From assembly GCF_014696625.1 (NCBI RefSeq), contig NZ_JACJQL010000031.1, positions 1 to 64,000 of the forward strand: 64,000 nt of DNA, read 5' to 3'. The notes under the pieces were generated by a model. It searched no databases, was not told the origin of the DNA, and was given only the letters and a program-made list of their open reading frames with translations. Each line of letters begins with the position of its first letter. The stretch's first letter is position 1. The DNA is from Nostoc parmelioides FACHB-3921. GTDB taxonomy: Bacteria > Cyanobacteriota > Cyanobacteriia > Cyanobacteriales > Nostocaceae. The position numbers were made by a program, and so were the translations under genes. This document shows, in pieces, positions 16,995 to 26,273 of the stretch.

Positions 16995-19295
16995 TTATCT
17001 CTTTTGGTAGACTAGAAATAATTCATCCTCAATTTTTTGTTTTAATCCATTATTCAAAGCATATCTTAGGCAATCCATTAGTAATTTATTAGCTTCAAAA
17101 TATTGTTGTAATAATCGAATTTGTTGCTGATTAAATTGCCAGTCATAACCAATATTACGGTATTTAATTATTTTGCTTTTCAATTGTTGATGCCATAATT
17201 TCCCATTCTCATACCACCAATATAATATTTTTTCCAAGTTACTTTCTGCACCAGGTAATCCTTTCTTGAGCCTTTGTAATTCTTCTCTAAATTCAGCATC
17301 TCTAACTATATTAATAGCTTCATCAAAATTAAGATTGAGGGCGTAGATATAATTAAAAGCATGAGCATGATGAAGATTCTGCTCAAAAATAATTTCTAGC
17401 TCATTCACACAGTTCAGAGTAGTAAAAAGCAACTGATCCAAAGCTAATTCGGAATTAAGAGATATATTGTTAAATAAATCTCCTACCAATACATCATTGG
17501 CACTATCAGCAAAAGCATAACTACAAATTATGTAAAAGGCACGAGCAGTAAATACTTGCCCTGAATTAACAAATTCACTGGTTTTTTGATGTAGCCAAAT
17601 TAAATAACTTTGAATCTTTTCATCAGCAGCTACAAGCTCATCAACTTTATCTTTCATTAATAGGAGTATGTTGTCAGGTTTATCTAACATACTGACGATT
17701 AACAAGAACAAGTTATGCCAACGCTCTTCACCTACGTGGTTAATTAACAACTGCCAATTATAATTTTGAGCATCATCAACAATATATTTCGCAGCGAGAT
17801 ATTCTTGAAATGCCAAATGGGAAAAAGAATCAATCCCCCTAGCTCGTTCTACTAATAAACCATCTTGTGCTTCAATTCCTTGTAGAATAGCTATACTATG
17901 TTGCTGTAAATCAATGGTATTTGATTGGTTAGATAAATAATCATATATTAGGTCTTGAATCTTATCTGAAGTAAAGAAATAATCTCCCTTCACAAAAGTA
18001 TTGACAGCAAGGTAACAAAGCAGCTTTTTTTTATCTGCTAAATTTAAATGTGCATAGAAATCATCTCTCTTAATACCTCTAGTTTCATCCCATCTAGCCA
18101 GTAAAATATTCAGTGCCTGTTCATACAAGTTTGCCGGCTTATAGGGAAATTGCATTTTAACTCTAAATACTAGACACAAAAGATGTAATAAAATTGGTGT
18201 ATTAGCTAATTCTCGGATACGCTGATTTTCTGGTAAGTTTAGTTGCTGGGTAAATATATTGCAAGTTGAGTCACCTTCTTTGCTTGACAGATGAGCCACT
18301 GCCATAAACCATTGCTTGACAAAAACATCTCTTTGTTGTTCTTGAAAATCTGCAATTTCGACCTCAGTGAAACCCTGAAATCTATATTTTTGGGCAGAAA
18401 CGCGGCAAGTAATTACAAATTGATTTTTATAAAATGTTTGAATAAACTTGCGAATTTCTCTGATAACTTTGTCTACATGACCCAATGGCACTTCATCTAA
18501 AGCATCAAGTAAAATTAATGCTTTACCTCCAGCAAGCACTGCTAAAGTTGATTCTTCTTCAACTCCATTGCAACGAAATTCTTGAACAAAGTATTGTAAA
18601 AGATTTAACTCACCCTCACGTTGAGTATCTTCAGCAAATTCCTTTAATCTAATAAAAATAGGTACTTGATTGGGTTGTAATTTGCCATGATTACATTCCA
18701 TTGCTAGATACTGTAAAAATGTTGTCTTACCAGACCCAGGTTTACCCAACAGCATCAATTTTGAATAGCGCGATATAGCATCTAACCCTGGTAATGCTCT
18801 TTGATGGTTTCCTTGTCCAAACCCCTGAAAGTTACACTCAAGACACCAATCATTCATCAGGTCAGAAATTTCCCGCCATTGCTGACTGGTTATCTCCTCC
18901 AAAACACTCACAGGAGTGTAAATTTTACTTAAGGGAATTGCCTGAGCAATATCTAACATTTGCAGAGTGCTGCACTGGTCTTGAATTTTCTCCTGACGCT
19001 TTTGGCGTACTTCCCTTACCAATACATCAAGATCAATTCCTTTAGGTTGTAATTGAGTCTCTGATATTGCTTCTTCTGCTAAACCAACAACTTTTTGCCA
19101 GGATAGTCCTAGTTGTTGGCAAATTTGCACAAAACAACTGCGAGATACCGGTTCTCCTGCGAAAAACTTAGAGACTGGTTGACGTGTAATCCCTAACGCA
19201 GCTGCTAGTTTTTGTTGAGTCAAGGTTTTGTCGGTTAGGGCTGTTTTCGCGGCTCTAATACCTTCAGGCGAAGCTCTCAGTCCTTGGCTGGTCAT
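16995..19295 (-). CDS. HTH-NACHT NTPase (bacterial NLR-related protein)
   Basis: 766 residues. Domains: N-terminal Cro/C1-like helix-turn-helix (about 24-70, LTQQKLAAALGITRQPVSKF); a linker; a NACHT NTPase with Walker A GKPGSGKTT at 184-192, Walker B ALILLDALDE at 259-268 and the conserved FSHLAFQEYLAAKY box at 491-504; then a roughly 260-residue helical C-terminus without obvious repeats. NACHT proteins are STAND ATPases, and several bacterial ones protect against phage. The N-terminal HTH instead of a nuclease or other toxic effector leaves the output unclear: DNA binding, or a pseudo-effector. It is a solitary gene with over 500 bases of AT-rich DNA upstream. The family call is firm, the defence role is inference. 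Confidence 0.85.
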   Translation of the reverse strand: MTSQGLRASPEGIRAAKTALTDKTLTQQKLAAALGITRQPVSKFFAGEPVSRSCFVQICQQLGLSWQKVVGLAEEAISETQLQPKGIDLDVLVREVRQKRQEKIQDQCSTLQMLDIAQAIPLSKIYTPVSVLEEITSQQWREISDLMNDWCLECNFQGFGQGNHQRALPGLDAISRYSKLMLLGKPGSGKTTFLQYLAMECNHGKLQPNQVPIFIRLKEFAEDTQREGELNLLQYFVQEFRCNGVEEESTLAVLAGGKALILLDALDEVPLGHVDKVIREIRKFIQTFYKNQFVITCRVSAQKYRFQGFTEVEIADFQEQQRDVFVKQWFMAVAHLSSKEGDSTCNIFTQQLNLPENQRIRELANTPILLHLLCLVFRVKMQFPYKPANLYEQALNILLARWDETRGIKRDDFYAHLNLADKKKLLCYLAVNTFVKGDYFFTSDKIQDLIYDYLSNQSNTIDLQQHSIAILQGIEAQDGLLVERARGIDSFSHLAFQEYLAAKYIVDDAQNYNWQLLINHVGEERWHNLFLLIVSMLDKPDNILLLMKDKVDELVAADEKIQSYLIWLHQKTSEFVNSGQVFTARAFYIICSYAFADSANDVLVGDLFNNISLNSELALDQLLFTTLNCVNELEIIFEQNLHHAHAFNYIYALNLNFDEAINIVRDAEFREELQRLKKGLPGAESNLEKILYWWYENGKLWHQQLKSKIIKYRNIGYDWQFNQQQIRLLQQYFEANKLLMDCLRYALNNGLKQKIEDELFLVYQKR

Positions 19296-19849
19296 ACTCT
19301 CAGCTAAAATGTGTGATTAAATACGATTTTTTTGGTAGCTGCACGCAGACACACTCCGGACAAATACTCATATCTCCCCGTAGGTAGTTTTTTCATGAGT
19401 TAAATCAGAGTAGGCTATATCACGGATTTTTTATATGGGATTGTTCGGTGGCTTTGTTTGAAAGCCAACTAGATTGATTTAGAGAAGTTCTACCAATCGG
19501 GAAACACACTGAAAACTATCAACTTCTCTCAACAGTGAAGATTTGCCATTTTAGCACGTAAGCAGAAAGACATACCAAAGTTATACAAAAGTCATACATT
19601 TTGTTTGCATAATCATGGCTGAACTTTTCATAAATTTAATGGAAAATTAAGTGTAGCTAAGTAATACAGAAACAATGTATTCCTGTCAGATGTTGTCGGT
19701 CTGCGTATTCACTAGAGATAGACCTCGACCAACGCTCCCTACTAGAAGCGCTCATAACACAATTACCTTAATGGCTGTCTCTTGTGTAGGAGCATAACAA
19801 ACAGCAAAACGCTAGATAAACAATAGGCCATAACAATCGCTGAAATAAT
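19296..19849. other. Divergent intergenic region between NACHT and response regulator genes
   Basis: No gene found. AT-rich stretches around 19580-19660 (including ACATTTTGTTTGCATAATCA) could be promoters for the rightward regulator. The first 100 bases upstream of 19295 must hold the NACHT promoter. Confidence 0.4.
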
Positions 19850-20566
19850 ATGGTGATGCTTTCCGCTACAAACCCCAAAATTCTTGTTGTAGATGACGAT
19901 TTTGGAGTCCGTAACCTCATATATCGCTTTTTAAGCCGCAAATATCAAATAGAGTCTGCGGCAGATGGTAAAACGGCTTTGTCATTGTTTGAGCAATTCA
20001 ACCCAGCCTTGGTGATTCTTGATTGGAATCTTCCCGACACTAGCGGCTACAGTCTTTGTCAAGAAATGCAAAGCCGTAATAACGTCTTGGTGATGATCTT
20101 AACTGGAAGAACAGAGGAAGCTGACAAGATTAAAATCCTGGCTGCTGGTGCTGATGACTTTATTACTAAGCCATTTAGTTTGGCTGAAATTGAAGTTCGT
20201 GTCCAAGCTCTTTTAAGACGCATCCGCTCTATTAAACCTTCTCCTTCACAACGCTTGATATTTAAGCAGCTAGCAATTAACCCAGAAGGAAGAGAGGTAA
20301 CTTTGAACGATAAACCTCTTAATCTCACCGCTTTGGAGTTTAATATTCTCCACTTCTTAGCTAGCCATCCTGGTCAAGCTTGGAGCCGTCCTCAATTAAT
20401 TCAAAAAATTTGGGGTTGTGACTATGTAGGAGATGGACGGGTGGTTGATGTACACATCGGACAGCTACGTAAGAAGTTAGAATCTGATACCAGTATACCG
20501 GAGTTCATTAAAACTGTTCGCGGTTATGGTTATAAATTTGAAATACCAGAATCTACAGCAATTTAA
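19850..20566 (+). CDS. Two-component response regulator, OmpR/PhoB family
   Basis: 238 residues. Receiver domain 1-125 with the acidic pocket VVDDD (13-17), phospho-acceptor Asp58 (LVILDWNLPD), Thr in LTGR and Lys in ITKPFS. Winged-helix DNA-binding domain 135-233 (LTALEFNILHFLASHPGQAWSR..., GRVVDVHIGQLRKKLE, TVRGYGYKF). It binds DNA when phosphorylated by a partner kinase, which is not encoded nearby. The start is taken as ATG 19850; a second Met two codons later is possible. Confidence 0.93.
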   Translation: MVMLSATNPKILVVDDDFGVRNLIYRFLSRKYQIESAADGKTALSLFEQFNPALVILDWNLPDTSGYSLCQEMQSRNNVLVMILTGRTEEADKIKILAAGADDFITKPFSLAEIEVRVQALLRRIRSIKPSPSQRLIFKQLAINPEGREVTLNDKPLNLTALEFNILHFLASHPGQAWSRPQLIQKIWGCDYVGDGRVVDVHIGQLRKKLESDTSIPEFIKTVRGYGYKFEIPESTAI

Positions 20567-20901
20567 GCTGGGAAAGCAAGAGTTTATCTGATGAAAAGTT
20601 AACTCACACACTAAATATCAGGGTGTGGCTATTTACAATTTGACCGTTTATTTACATCTTCTTGTTTGATATATAGCTGTTGACGGTTGACAGTTGACAG
20701 ACTTGAAAGCCTTGTTTTGTCAGTGTTTGATCTTAGCTTGATGTCATAATCTATCTGGCCACGGCTATACTTGCAATAAAGGACTTCCAGATAAAAAAAT
20801 ATCCAAAATGTAGCGTGCGTCAGTATTAATAATTTCTCGGTACAGCTAAGTTTTCTCGCAAGTAGCGCATCCTACTAACTAAATAAGCAACGTATTCAAA
20901 A
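20567..20901. repeat. Intergenic repeats: heptamers and a GTGCGTCAGT element
   Basis: Heptamers GTTGACGGTTGACAGTTGACAG at 20679-20700. Then AAAAATATCCAAAATGTAGCGTGCGTCAGT at about 20794-20824, shared with 59870-59900 (one base different in the core TGTAGNGTGCGTCAGT). No gene is seen. Confidence 0.65.
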
Positions 20902-21990
20902 TTATTTTTGCCAACCTAACCTCTGACGAACCAACTCAGCCGCTAATACGATCGCCTCCTTCATACTAGTAGCATCAGCAATACCTTTACCGGCAATATC
21001 AAAGGCTGTTCCGTGGTCTGGGGAAGTGCGGACAAAAGGTAAACCAATAGAAGTATTTACAGCTCGGTCAAAAGCCATCAATTTGACGGGAATTAAACCT
21101 TGGTCGTGATACATTGCCAGGTAGGCATCAGCAGGGTGCTGCACAACGCCATTACCATACCAAGCTTGACCAGGTTTAACCCACATCGTATCCGGGGGAA
21201 TCGGCCCATCTAGTTGGAAATTAGGGCGTTTTTGTCGTTCTGACTCTAACCAAGGAATTAACCAATCTAGTTCTTCTGTTCCCAGTTGTCCTTGTTCGCC
21301 ACTGTGGGGATTTAAACCAGCGATCGCAATTCTCCCACTAGTGATGCCAAAATCTTTCTCTAAACACTCCACCAACAAATCTAATTTTTGCGTCAGCAAT
21401 TGCGGTGTTAGTGTATCCGCCACTTGACGTAAAGGTAGATGGGTAGTTGCGAGTAAGGCTCTTAGTGTCCAACCAGTGTAAGGCGATCGCGCGACAAATA
21501 ACATCCCAAAGCGGTCTACGCTAGACTTTTGGGCTAACAGTTCCGTTTGTCCTGGGTAATTATAGCCTGCGGCTTTCCATGCAGATTTAGCGATCGGGCC
21601 GGTCACAATTCCATCAAAATCACCCGCTAGGGTTTGGGCGATCGCATAATCCATATAAGCGAAACTGGCTGCACCACTAGCCGCGTTACCAGTTCCTAAA
21701 TTTATCTGTGCGGCAGTTTCTTTATCAACAGTTACATCAATAATTTTTAATAAATTAGGATCAGCCAACGGCAGTAAATTTCCCATCGAGCTTAATTGTT
21801 GATAAGTCTCTTGGAGTAAATTTTTATTACTTACTACAGTTAAGTCATAGTTATGACCAATTTCTACATCAGCCAAAGCCTTTAAAATCACTTCTGTCCC
21901 GATTCCGCCTGGATCTCCGACTGTTAGAGCTAAACGTGGGCGATATTTTTGAGGTGTATTTACTGTTTGATTCTGATTTAATTGGTACAT
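20902..21990 (-). CDS. pdxA: 4-hydroxythreonine-4-phosphate dehydrogenase
   Basis: 362 residues from the ATG at 21990 (MYQLNQNQT); a TTG 15 codons upstream is less likely. It oxidises 4-phosphohydroxy-L-threonine in de novo pyridoxal phosphate synthesis. Motifs: LTVGDPGGIGTEV at the N-terminus, TGPIAKSAW, AGLNPHSGE and AYLAMYHDQGLIPVKL; the His residues in the last two bind the metal. The C-terminal SPDHGTAFDIAGKG is complete. Most cyanobacteria make PLP by this route. No pdxJ is adjacent. Confidence 0.95.
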   Translation of the reverse strand: MYQLNQNQTVNTPQKYRPRLALTVGDPGGIGTEVILKALADVEIGHNYDLTVVSNKNLLQETYQQLSSMGNLLPLADPNLLKIIDVTVDKETAAQINLGTGNAASGAASFAYMDYAIAQTLAGDFDGIVTGPIAKSAWKAAGYNYPGQTELLAQKSSVDRFGMLFVARSPYTGWTLRALLATTHLPLRQVADTLTPQLLTQKLDLLVECLEKDFGITSGRIAIAGLNPHSGEQGQLGTEELDWLIPWLESERQKRPNFQLDGPIPPDTMWVKPGQAWYGNGVVQHPADAYLAMYHDQGLIPVKLMAFDRAVNTSIGLPFVRTSPDHGTAFDIAGKGIADATSMKEAIVLAAELVRQRLGWQK

Positions 21991-22266
21991 ATAAGTGCTT
22001 TGGAAAAGAATTTTTTGCTTGATTCCATCTCCCAATAGTAGGGATTGACTATCAAACTAGTTTAAAATTGTTTACACAGGTCTAATCCAAGTAAAAGTAG
22101 CAGTAAGAAGCTAAAAAAAGCGGGAGAGCAGAGAAGCAGATGGAGGAAGGTGAATAAATTATTATTCAACACTACATCACTCGGCTCGCATTACTTAGTA
22201 GTTCTGACTGCTGTGCCTAGATAAGACCAAAAAATCAAAATTTATTCGTCAAGGAGAATCACATCA

Positions 22267-22371
22267 ATGAGCGGCGAACTTCTAAATGCAGCTTTGTTAT
22301 CTTTCGGCTTAATCTTCGTAGGTTGGGCTTTGGGTGCTTTATTATTGAAAATTCAAGGCGCAGAAGAATAA
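22267..22371 (+). CDS. petM: Cytochrome b6f complex subunit 7 (PetM)
   Basis: 34 residues: MSGELLNAALLSFGLIF then VGWALGALLLKIQGAEE. A single membrane helix ending in the LLLKIQG(A/G)EE tail is diagnostic of PetM, the small subunit at the edge of the b6f complex in the thylakoid. The ribosome binding site AAGGAG lies ten bases before the ATG. A GC-rich structured element follows within 50 bases, and the Ycf39 gene lies downstream on the same strand. Confidence 0.95.
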   Translation: MSGELLNAALLSFGLIFVGWALGALLLKIQGAEE

Positions 22372-22416
22372 TTTATCTGTATTTGCCTGCTTTCAACAGA
22401 TGAGAAGCCTGAAGCT

Positions 22417-22541
22417 TACTGAAAAAATAGCGTGTCCGGGTACTCCTTTGAAGAAGCAGGCCACCGCAGTCCACCCGGCGCTTCATCCCGCGCGTGTGGC
22501 TGCACTCACCGGAAAACGCTGTTATAGTGATTTTTTCAGTA
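22417..22541 (+). ncRNA. GC-rich structured element downstream of petM (candidate RNA or long terminator)
   Basis: 125 bases closed by TACTGAAAAAAT (22417-22428) and ATTTTTTCAGTA (22530-22541), a perfect 12-bp helix. Inside, AGCG/CGCT and TCCGG/CCGGA continue the stem with one asymmetric bulge. The core (22430-22520) is about 60 percent G+C amid AT-rich DNA and can form further stems, CCGGGT/ACCCGG and GCAG(G)CCAC/GTGTGG(C)TGC. The T6 run on the 3' side would end a transcript. It could be a small RNA processed from the petM transcript, an elaborate terminator, or a repeat-derived element. I do not recognise a known family. Confidence 0.5.
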
Positions 22542-22635
22542 TCAATTCTGTTCCTTAAAAACCATTAATTTTTATTTACAGATATAATTCTGTTAAGATT
22601 CTTTTCATAAAAGTTTAAAATTTGTTACAACCCTC

Positions 22636-23622
22636 ATGACATTATTAATAGTCGGTGCCACTGGCACCTTAGGAAGACAAGTGGCTCGTCGGGCGATCGA
22701 TGAGGGATATAAAGTTCGCTGTCTTGTCAGGAGTGCCAAAAGAGCAGCTTTTTTAAAAGAGTGGGGAGCCGAACTCGTAAGAGGAGATTTATGTCAACCC
22801 CAGACTCTTGCAGAGGCGCTAGAAGGCGTAACAGCAGTAATTGATGCAGCAACCTCTCGTGCTACAGATTCGCTGACAATTAAACAAGTAGACTGGGAAG
22901 GACAAATAGCCCTAATCCAGGCAGCAAAAGCGGCGGGTGTAGAACGTTTTATATTCTTCTCTATTATTGATGCCGATAAATATCCAGAAGTCCCACTGAT
23001 GGAGATTAAACGGTGTACAGAATTATTTTTAGCTGAATCTGGGATAAATTACACCGTTCTGCGCTTGGCCGGCTTCATGCAAGGGTTAATCGGTCAGTAT
23101 GGCATCCCCATTTTAGAAGGACAGCCTGTTTGGGTAACTGGCGCATCTTCCCCAGTCGCTTATATGGATACTTTAGACATTGCTAAGTTTGCTGTGCGGG
23201 CTTTGAGTGTGCCAGAAACGGAAAAACAAGCTTTCCCTGTAGTGGGTACTCGTGCCTGGAGTGCAGAAGAAATTATTAACTTATGTGAACGCTTATCTGG
23301 TAAAGAGGCGAAAGTTAGACGAATGCCCATTAACCTCCTACGAGCTGTGCGCGGTCTTGCCAGATTCTTTCAGTGGGGATGGAATATAGCTGACAGATTG
23401 GCATTTACCGAAGTTTTGGCTAGTGGTAGACCGCTAAATGCTTCAATGGATGAAGTTTACACAGTCTTTGGGTTAGAAAAAGAACAAAGTACTACTTTAG
23501 AAAGCTATTTACAAGAGTATTTCAGCCGGATTCTGAAAAAGCTCAAACAGTTAGATTACGAGAAAACTAAAACTAAAAAGCAAAAAGACAAAAAAACTCC
23601 CTTTAAAAAAGTCAATAGTTAA
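22636..23622 (+). CDS. ycf39: Ycf39/HCF244-like NAD(P)-binding protein
   Basis: 328 residues, atypical SDR (NmrA-like). N-terminal LLIVGATGTLGRQVARRAI binds NAD(P); VRCLVRSAKRAAFLKEWGAELVRGDL is characteristic of Ycf39. In cyanobacteria Ycf39 works with the HliD/HliC pair to deliver chlorophyll to newly made D1 during photosystem II assembly at the thylakoid. The last 30 residues are a Lys-rich tail (KTKTKKQKDKK) directly before a heptamer repeat, so the tail may be variable. Downstream of petM on the same strand. Confidence 0.9.
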   Translation: MTLLIVGATGTLGRQVARRAIDEGYKVRCLVRSAKRAAFLKEWGAELVRGDLCQPQTLAEALEGVTAVIDAATSRATDSLTIKQVDWEGQIALIQAAKAAGVERFIFFSIIDADKYPEVPLMEIKRCTELFLAESGINYTVLRLAGFMQGLIGQYGIPILEGQPVWVTGASSPVAYMDTLDIAKFAVRALSVPETEKQAFPVVGTRAWSAEEIINLCERLSGKEAKVRRMPINLLRAVRGLARFFQWGWNIADRLAFTEVLASGRPLNASMDEVYTVFGLEKEQSTTLESYLQEYFSRILKKLKQLDYEKTKTKKQKDKKTPFKKVNS

Positions 23623-23653
23623 TAGTCGCCAGTCAACAGTCAGTAATCAACAG
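23611..23653. repeat. Short tandem heptamer repeats
   Basis: GTCAATAGTTAATAGTCGCC and AGTCAACAGTCAGTAATCAACAG. The array starts inside the last codons of the Ycf39 gene and fills the gap to nadK. Confidence 0.7.
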
Positions 23654-23760
23654 TTTTTTACCATAGAGTATGGACTTTTGATGCCAAACTAATGACTGGT
23701 GATCCAAAATGTGTAACGATTACAAAAGACAAAGCGTCGCTTAAACTTGGATATTTGAGT

Positions 23761-24678
23761 GTGCCGAAAGTAGGCATTATATACAACGACATTAAACCGG
23801 TAGCCGGTCGTGTTGCTATCGAGTTAAAAGATAAGCTAACCGCAGCCGGTTGGGATGTATCTATCACATCTAGTATCGGTGGCATATTGGGCTACTCTAA
23901 TCCCGAAAGCCCTGTATGCCACACACCAATTGACGGTTTGACACCCCCTGGCTTTGATTCAGAGATGAAGTTTGCCATAGTGCTGGGGGGTGATGGTACT
24001 GTTTTAGCCGCATCGCGTCAGGTAGCGCCTTGCGGTATTCCCATTTTGGCAGTGAATACTGGACACATGGGGTTCTTAACGGAAACTTACCTGAATCAAT
24101 TACCCCAAGCGATAGATCAGGCGATCGCAGGTGAGTATGAAATCGAAGAACGAGCCATGCTCACAGTCAAAGTGCTACGAGGAGAATCAGTACTTTGGGA
24201 AGCTCTATGCTTGAACGAAATGGTTTTGCATCGTGAACCATTAACCTCAATGTGTCATTTTGAGATTGCTGTAGGTCGTCATGCGCCAGTTGATATTGCC
24301 GCAGATGGGGTAATTGTTTCTACACCTACAGGCTCCACCGCTTACTCTTTAAGCGCAGGTGGGCCAGTTGTCACCCCCGGCGTACCTGCATTGCAGCTCG
24401 TTCCTATTTGTCCCCATTCTTTGGCTTCTAGGGCTTTAGTATTTCCCGATACTGAACCAGTCAATATTTACCCGGTGAACATTCCCCGGTTGGTGATGGT
24501 AGTAGATGGCAATGGGGGATGCTATATTTTTCCCGAAGATAGAGTATATCTAGAGCGATCGCCATACAGTGTCAAATTTATTCGCCTCCAACCACCAGAA
24601 TTTTTCCGTATTTTGCGAGAAAAACTTGGTTGGGGTCTACCGCATATCGCTAAACCAACTTCGGTAGAATTACCTTAG
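23761..24678 (+). CDS. nadK: NAD kinase
   Basis: 305 residues from the GTG at 23761 (MPKVGIIYNDIKP), preferred over an ATG 23 codons upstream because the family begins there. It phosphorylates NAD to NADP. Motifs: GGDGTVLAA (catalytic Asp), NEMVLHRE, ADGVIVSTPTGSTAYSLSAGGP. It belongs to the group of cyanobacterial NAD kinases next to a response regulator gene; that regulator starts 90 bases further on. Confidence 0.93.
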   Translation: MPKVGIIYNDIKPVAGRVAIELKDKLTAAGWDVSITSSIGGILGYSNPESPVCHTPIDGLTPPGFDSEMKFAIVLGGDGTVLAASRQVAPCGIPILAVNTGHMGFLTETYLNQLPQAIDQAIAGEYEIEERAMLTVKVLRGESVLWEALCLNEMVLHREPLTSMCHFEIAVGRHAPVDIAADGVIVSTPTGSTAYSLSAGGPVVTPGVPALQLVPICPHSLASRALVFPDTEPVNIYPVNIPRLVMVVDGNGGCYIFPEDRVYLERSPYSVKFIRLQPPEFFRILREKLGWGLPHIAKPTSVELP

Positions 24679-24768
24679 TTAGTTGACAGTTAACAGTTGT
24701 TTATTCGTTCCAATCCCCAATCCCCCATCATTGCCTATACAATTAAGCATCCAATATCCCAAAATCTT

Positions 24769-25455
24769 ATGATAGCTACTCATAGCCCGTGTGTTTTGGT
24801 GATCGAAACTGATGATAGCCTAGCGAATCAACTGTCTTTTGATTTACAAGAAGCTGGCTATGACTCTATTTTGGCGAGTGATGCGACTACTGGATTACAA
24901 TACTGTCGCGATCGCCAGCCTGCTTTAGTTGTATTAGACAGAATGCTGGCGGGTGAATCTGGTCTTTCTTTGTGCAAAAATCTGAGGAATACCGGAGTGC
25001 GATCGCCAGTATTAGTTTTAATGGCTAGGGACACAGTTGATGATCGGGTTGCTTGTCTAGAAGCAGGGGCTGATGATTATATTCTTAAACCTTATCGCCC
25101 AGAAGATTTTTTAAGACTGATTCGCCTCTACTTGAAACCAGATGTCGATACCACAGAACAGTTACGCTTTGGTGATTTGATTTTAGACCTAGCTAATCGC
25201 CGCGCTGTTTACAGTGGACGAAATGTCGATTTAACAATGAAAGAATTTGAACTTTTAAAATACTTAATGGAACATCCCCGTGAAGTATTAACCCGCGAAC
25301 AAATTCTCGAAAACGTCTGGGGTTACGATTTTATGGGTGAATCTAATGTCATAGAAGTATATATTCGCTACTTACGCTTAAAAATTGAAGATGAGGGTCA
25401 AAAGCGACTAATTCAAACTGTGCGAGGCGTTGGTTACGTCCTCAGAGAGTCCTGA
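24769..25455 (+). CDS. nblR: Response regulator, NblR-like (OmpR family)
   Basis: 228 residues from the ATG at 24769 (MIATHSPCVLVIETDDS). Receiver domain 1-120 with Asp57 (VVLDRMLAGESG) and Lys in ILKPYRPEDF; the usual DD pair is ETDD here. Winged-helix domain 130-228 with LTMKEFELLKYLMEHPREVLTR and TVRGVGYVLRES. The opening SPCVLVIETD and the position behind nadK recall NblR, which controls phycobilisome breakdown under nutrient stress and high light. The symbol is a similarity judgement; the OmpR-family call is secure. Confidence 0.75.
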   Translation: MIATHSPCVLVIETDDSLANQLSFDLQEAGYDSILASDATTGLQYCRDRQPALVVLDRMLAGESGLSLCKNLRNTGVRSPVLVLMARDTVDDRVACLEAGADDYILKPYRPEDFLRLIRLYLKPDVDTTEQLRFGDLILDLANRRAVYSGRNVDLTMKEFELLKYLMEHPREVLTREQILENVWGYDFMGESNVIEVYIRYLRLKIEDEGQKRLIQTVRGVGYVLRES

Positions 25456-25509
25456 AAATTTAACCCCGTAGTAACGCAAATTACATTCTATAATTAAGCT
25501 CTCCCACTC

Positions 25510-25534
25510 TCCCACAGGTGGGATATTTGTTTTA
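25510..25534 (+). terminator. Possible terminator after the NblR-like gene
   Basis: Six-bp stem TCCCAC/GTGGGA with a tight two-base spacer, then TATTTGTTTT. Weak but well placed, 55 bases past the stop. Confidence 0.4.
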
Positions 25535-25579
25535 TGGCAGGTTACATCCAAATTTATCAAACATAGTCACTTGTATGGT

Positions 25580-25616
25580 TTGTCAACAGTCAACAGTCAA
25601 CCATCAGCTGTCAACA
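25580..25616. repeat. Short tandem heptamer repeats (GTCAACA)
   Basis: TTTGTCAACAGTCAACAG, then TCAACCATCAGCTGTCAACA, in the gap before the DUF192 gene. Confidence 0.8.
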
Positions 25617-25751
25617 CAAAAAGATATCCATGTTAAAGCAAAAGCAGCTTAACCAGCCTCTTCAACATGGTAGAAAACATAACCGAGAAGCGTGGGCTTT
25701 TTCGCTTAATTTCTGTAAAATCGAAGTCTAAATTACAAAATCAAAAATTGT

Positions 25752-26273
25752 ATGATGCGTTGGTTAAGTTTAATTCCGATGCTATTGAGTATTTTACTGA
25801 TGGCTTGTTCTTCACAAACCACTGCTGAAACACCTACAGATACTGCTATTTCTCCACCTGCACTAGTAGTGAATTCTGGACAAACACTACCAATTTCAGC
25901 CAAGGCAACTGTTCCTAATGGCACAACTATTGAATTAGAAGTGGCAAAGACACAAGAACAGCAGCAAATGGGGTTGATGTATCGCCCAGCTTTACCAGAT
26001 AACAGAGGAATGCTGTTTCCTTTTGCTTCTCCACAACCAGCTAGATTTTGGATGAAGAATGTACCAGTTGCTTTAGATATGGTGTTTTTGCAAAAGGGTG
26101 TAGTCAAATATATTCAAGCTGCTGCACCTCCTTGCCCTAGTGAGCCTTGTCCTACTTATGGCCCTGACGTACTTATTGATGCAGTCATAGAATTACGTGC
26201 AGGCAGGGCAGCTGAGTTAAATTTGCAGCCAGGCAATAGTATCAAAATTGAGTTTTTAAATAACCGTAATTAA
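25752..26273 (+). CDS. DUF192 lipoprotein
   Basis: 173 residues. The lipoprotein signal (LIPMLLSILLMAC, lipobox LMAC with Cys at residue 19) is followed by a Thr/Pro-rich spacer and a DUF192 domain (about 50-170): ELEVAKTQEQQQMGLMYR, MLFPFASPQPARFWMKNV, ALDMVFL and the C-terminal LNLQPGNSIKIEF. DUF192 domains are small beta-barrels with no proven function, often secreted. Stand-alone gene anchored in the cell envelope. Confidence 0.9.
   Translation: MMRWLSLIPMLLSILLMACSSQTTAETPTDTAISPPALVVNSGQTLPISAKATVPNGTTIELEVAKTQEQQQMGLMYRPALPDNRGMLFPFASPQPARFWMKNVPVALDMVFLQKGVVKYIQAAAPPCPSEPCPTYGPDVLIDAVIELRAGRAAELNLQPGNSIKIEFLNNRN

Noticed and set aside
22430..22520. Idea that the GC-rich element is the signal-recognition-particle RNA or a known riboswitch
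   Set aside because: The conserved SRP helix-8 sequence (GGAAGGAAGCAGC type) is not present, only GAAGAAGCAG; no riboswitch consensus matched. Left as an unnamed structured element.
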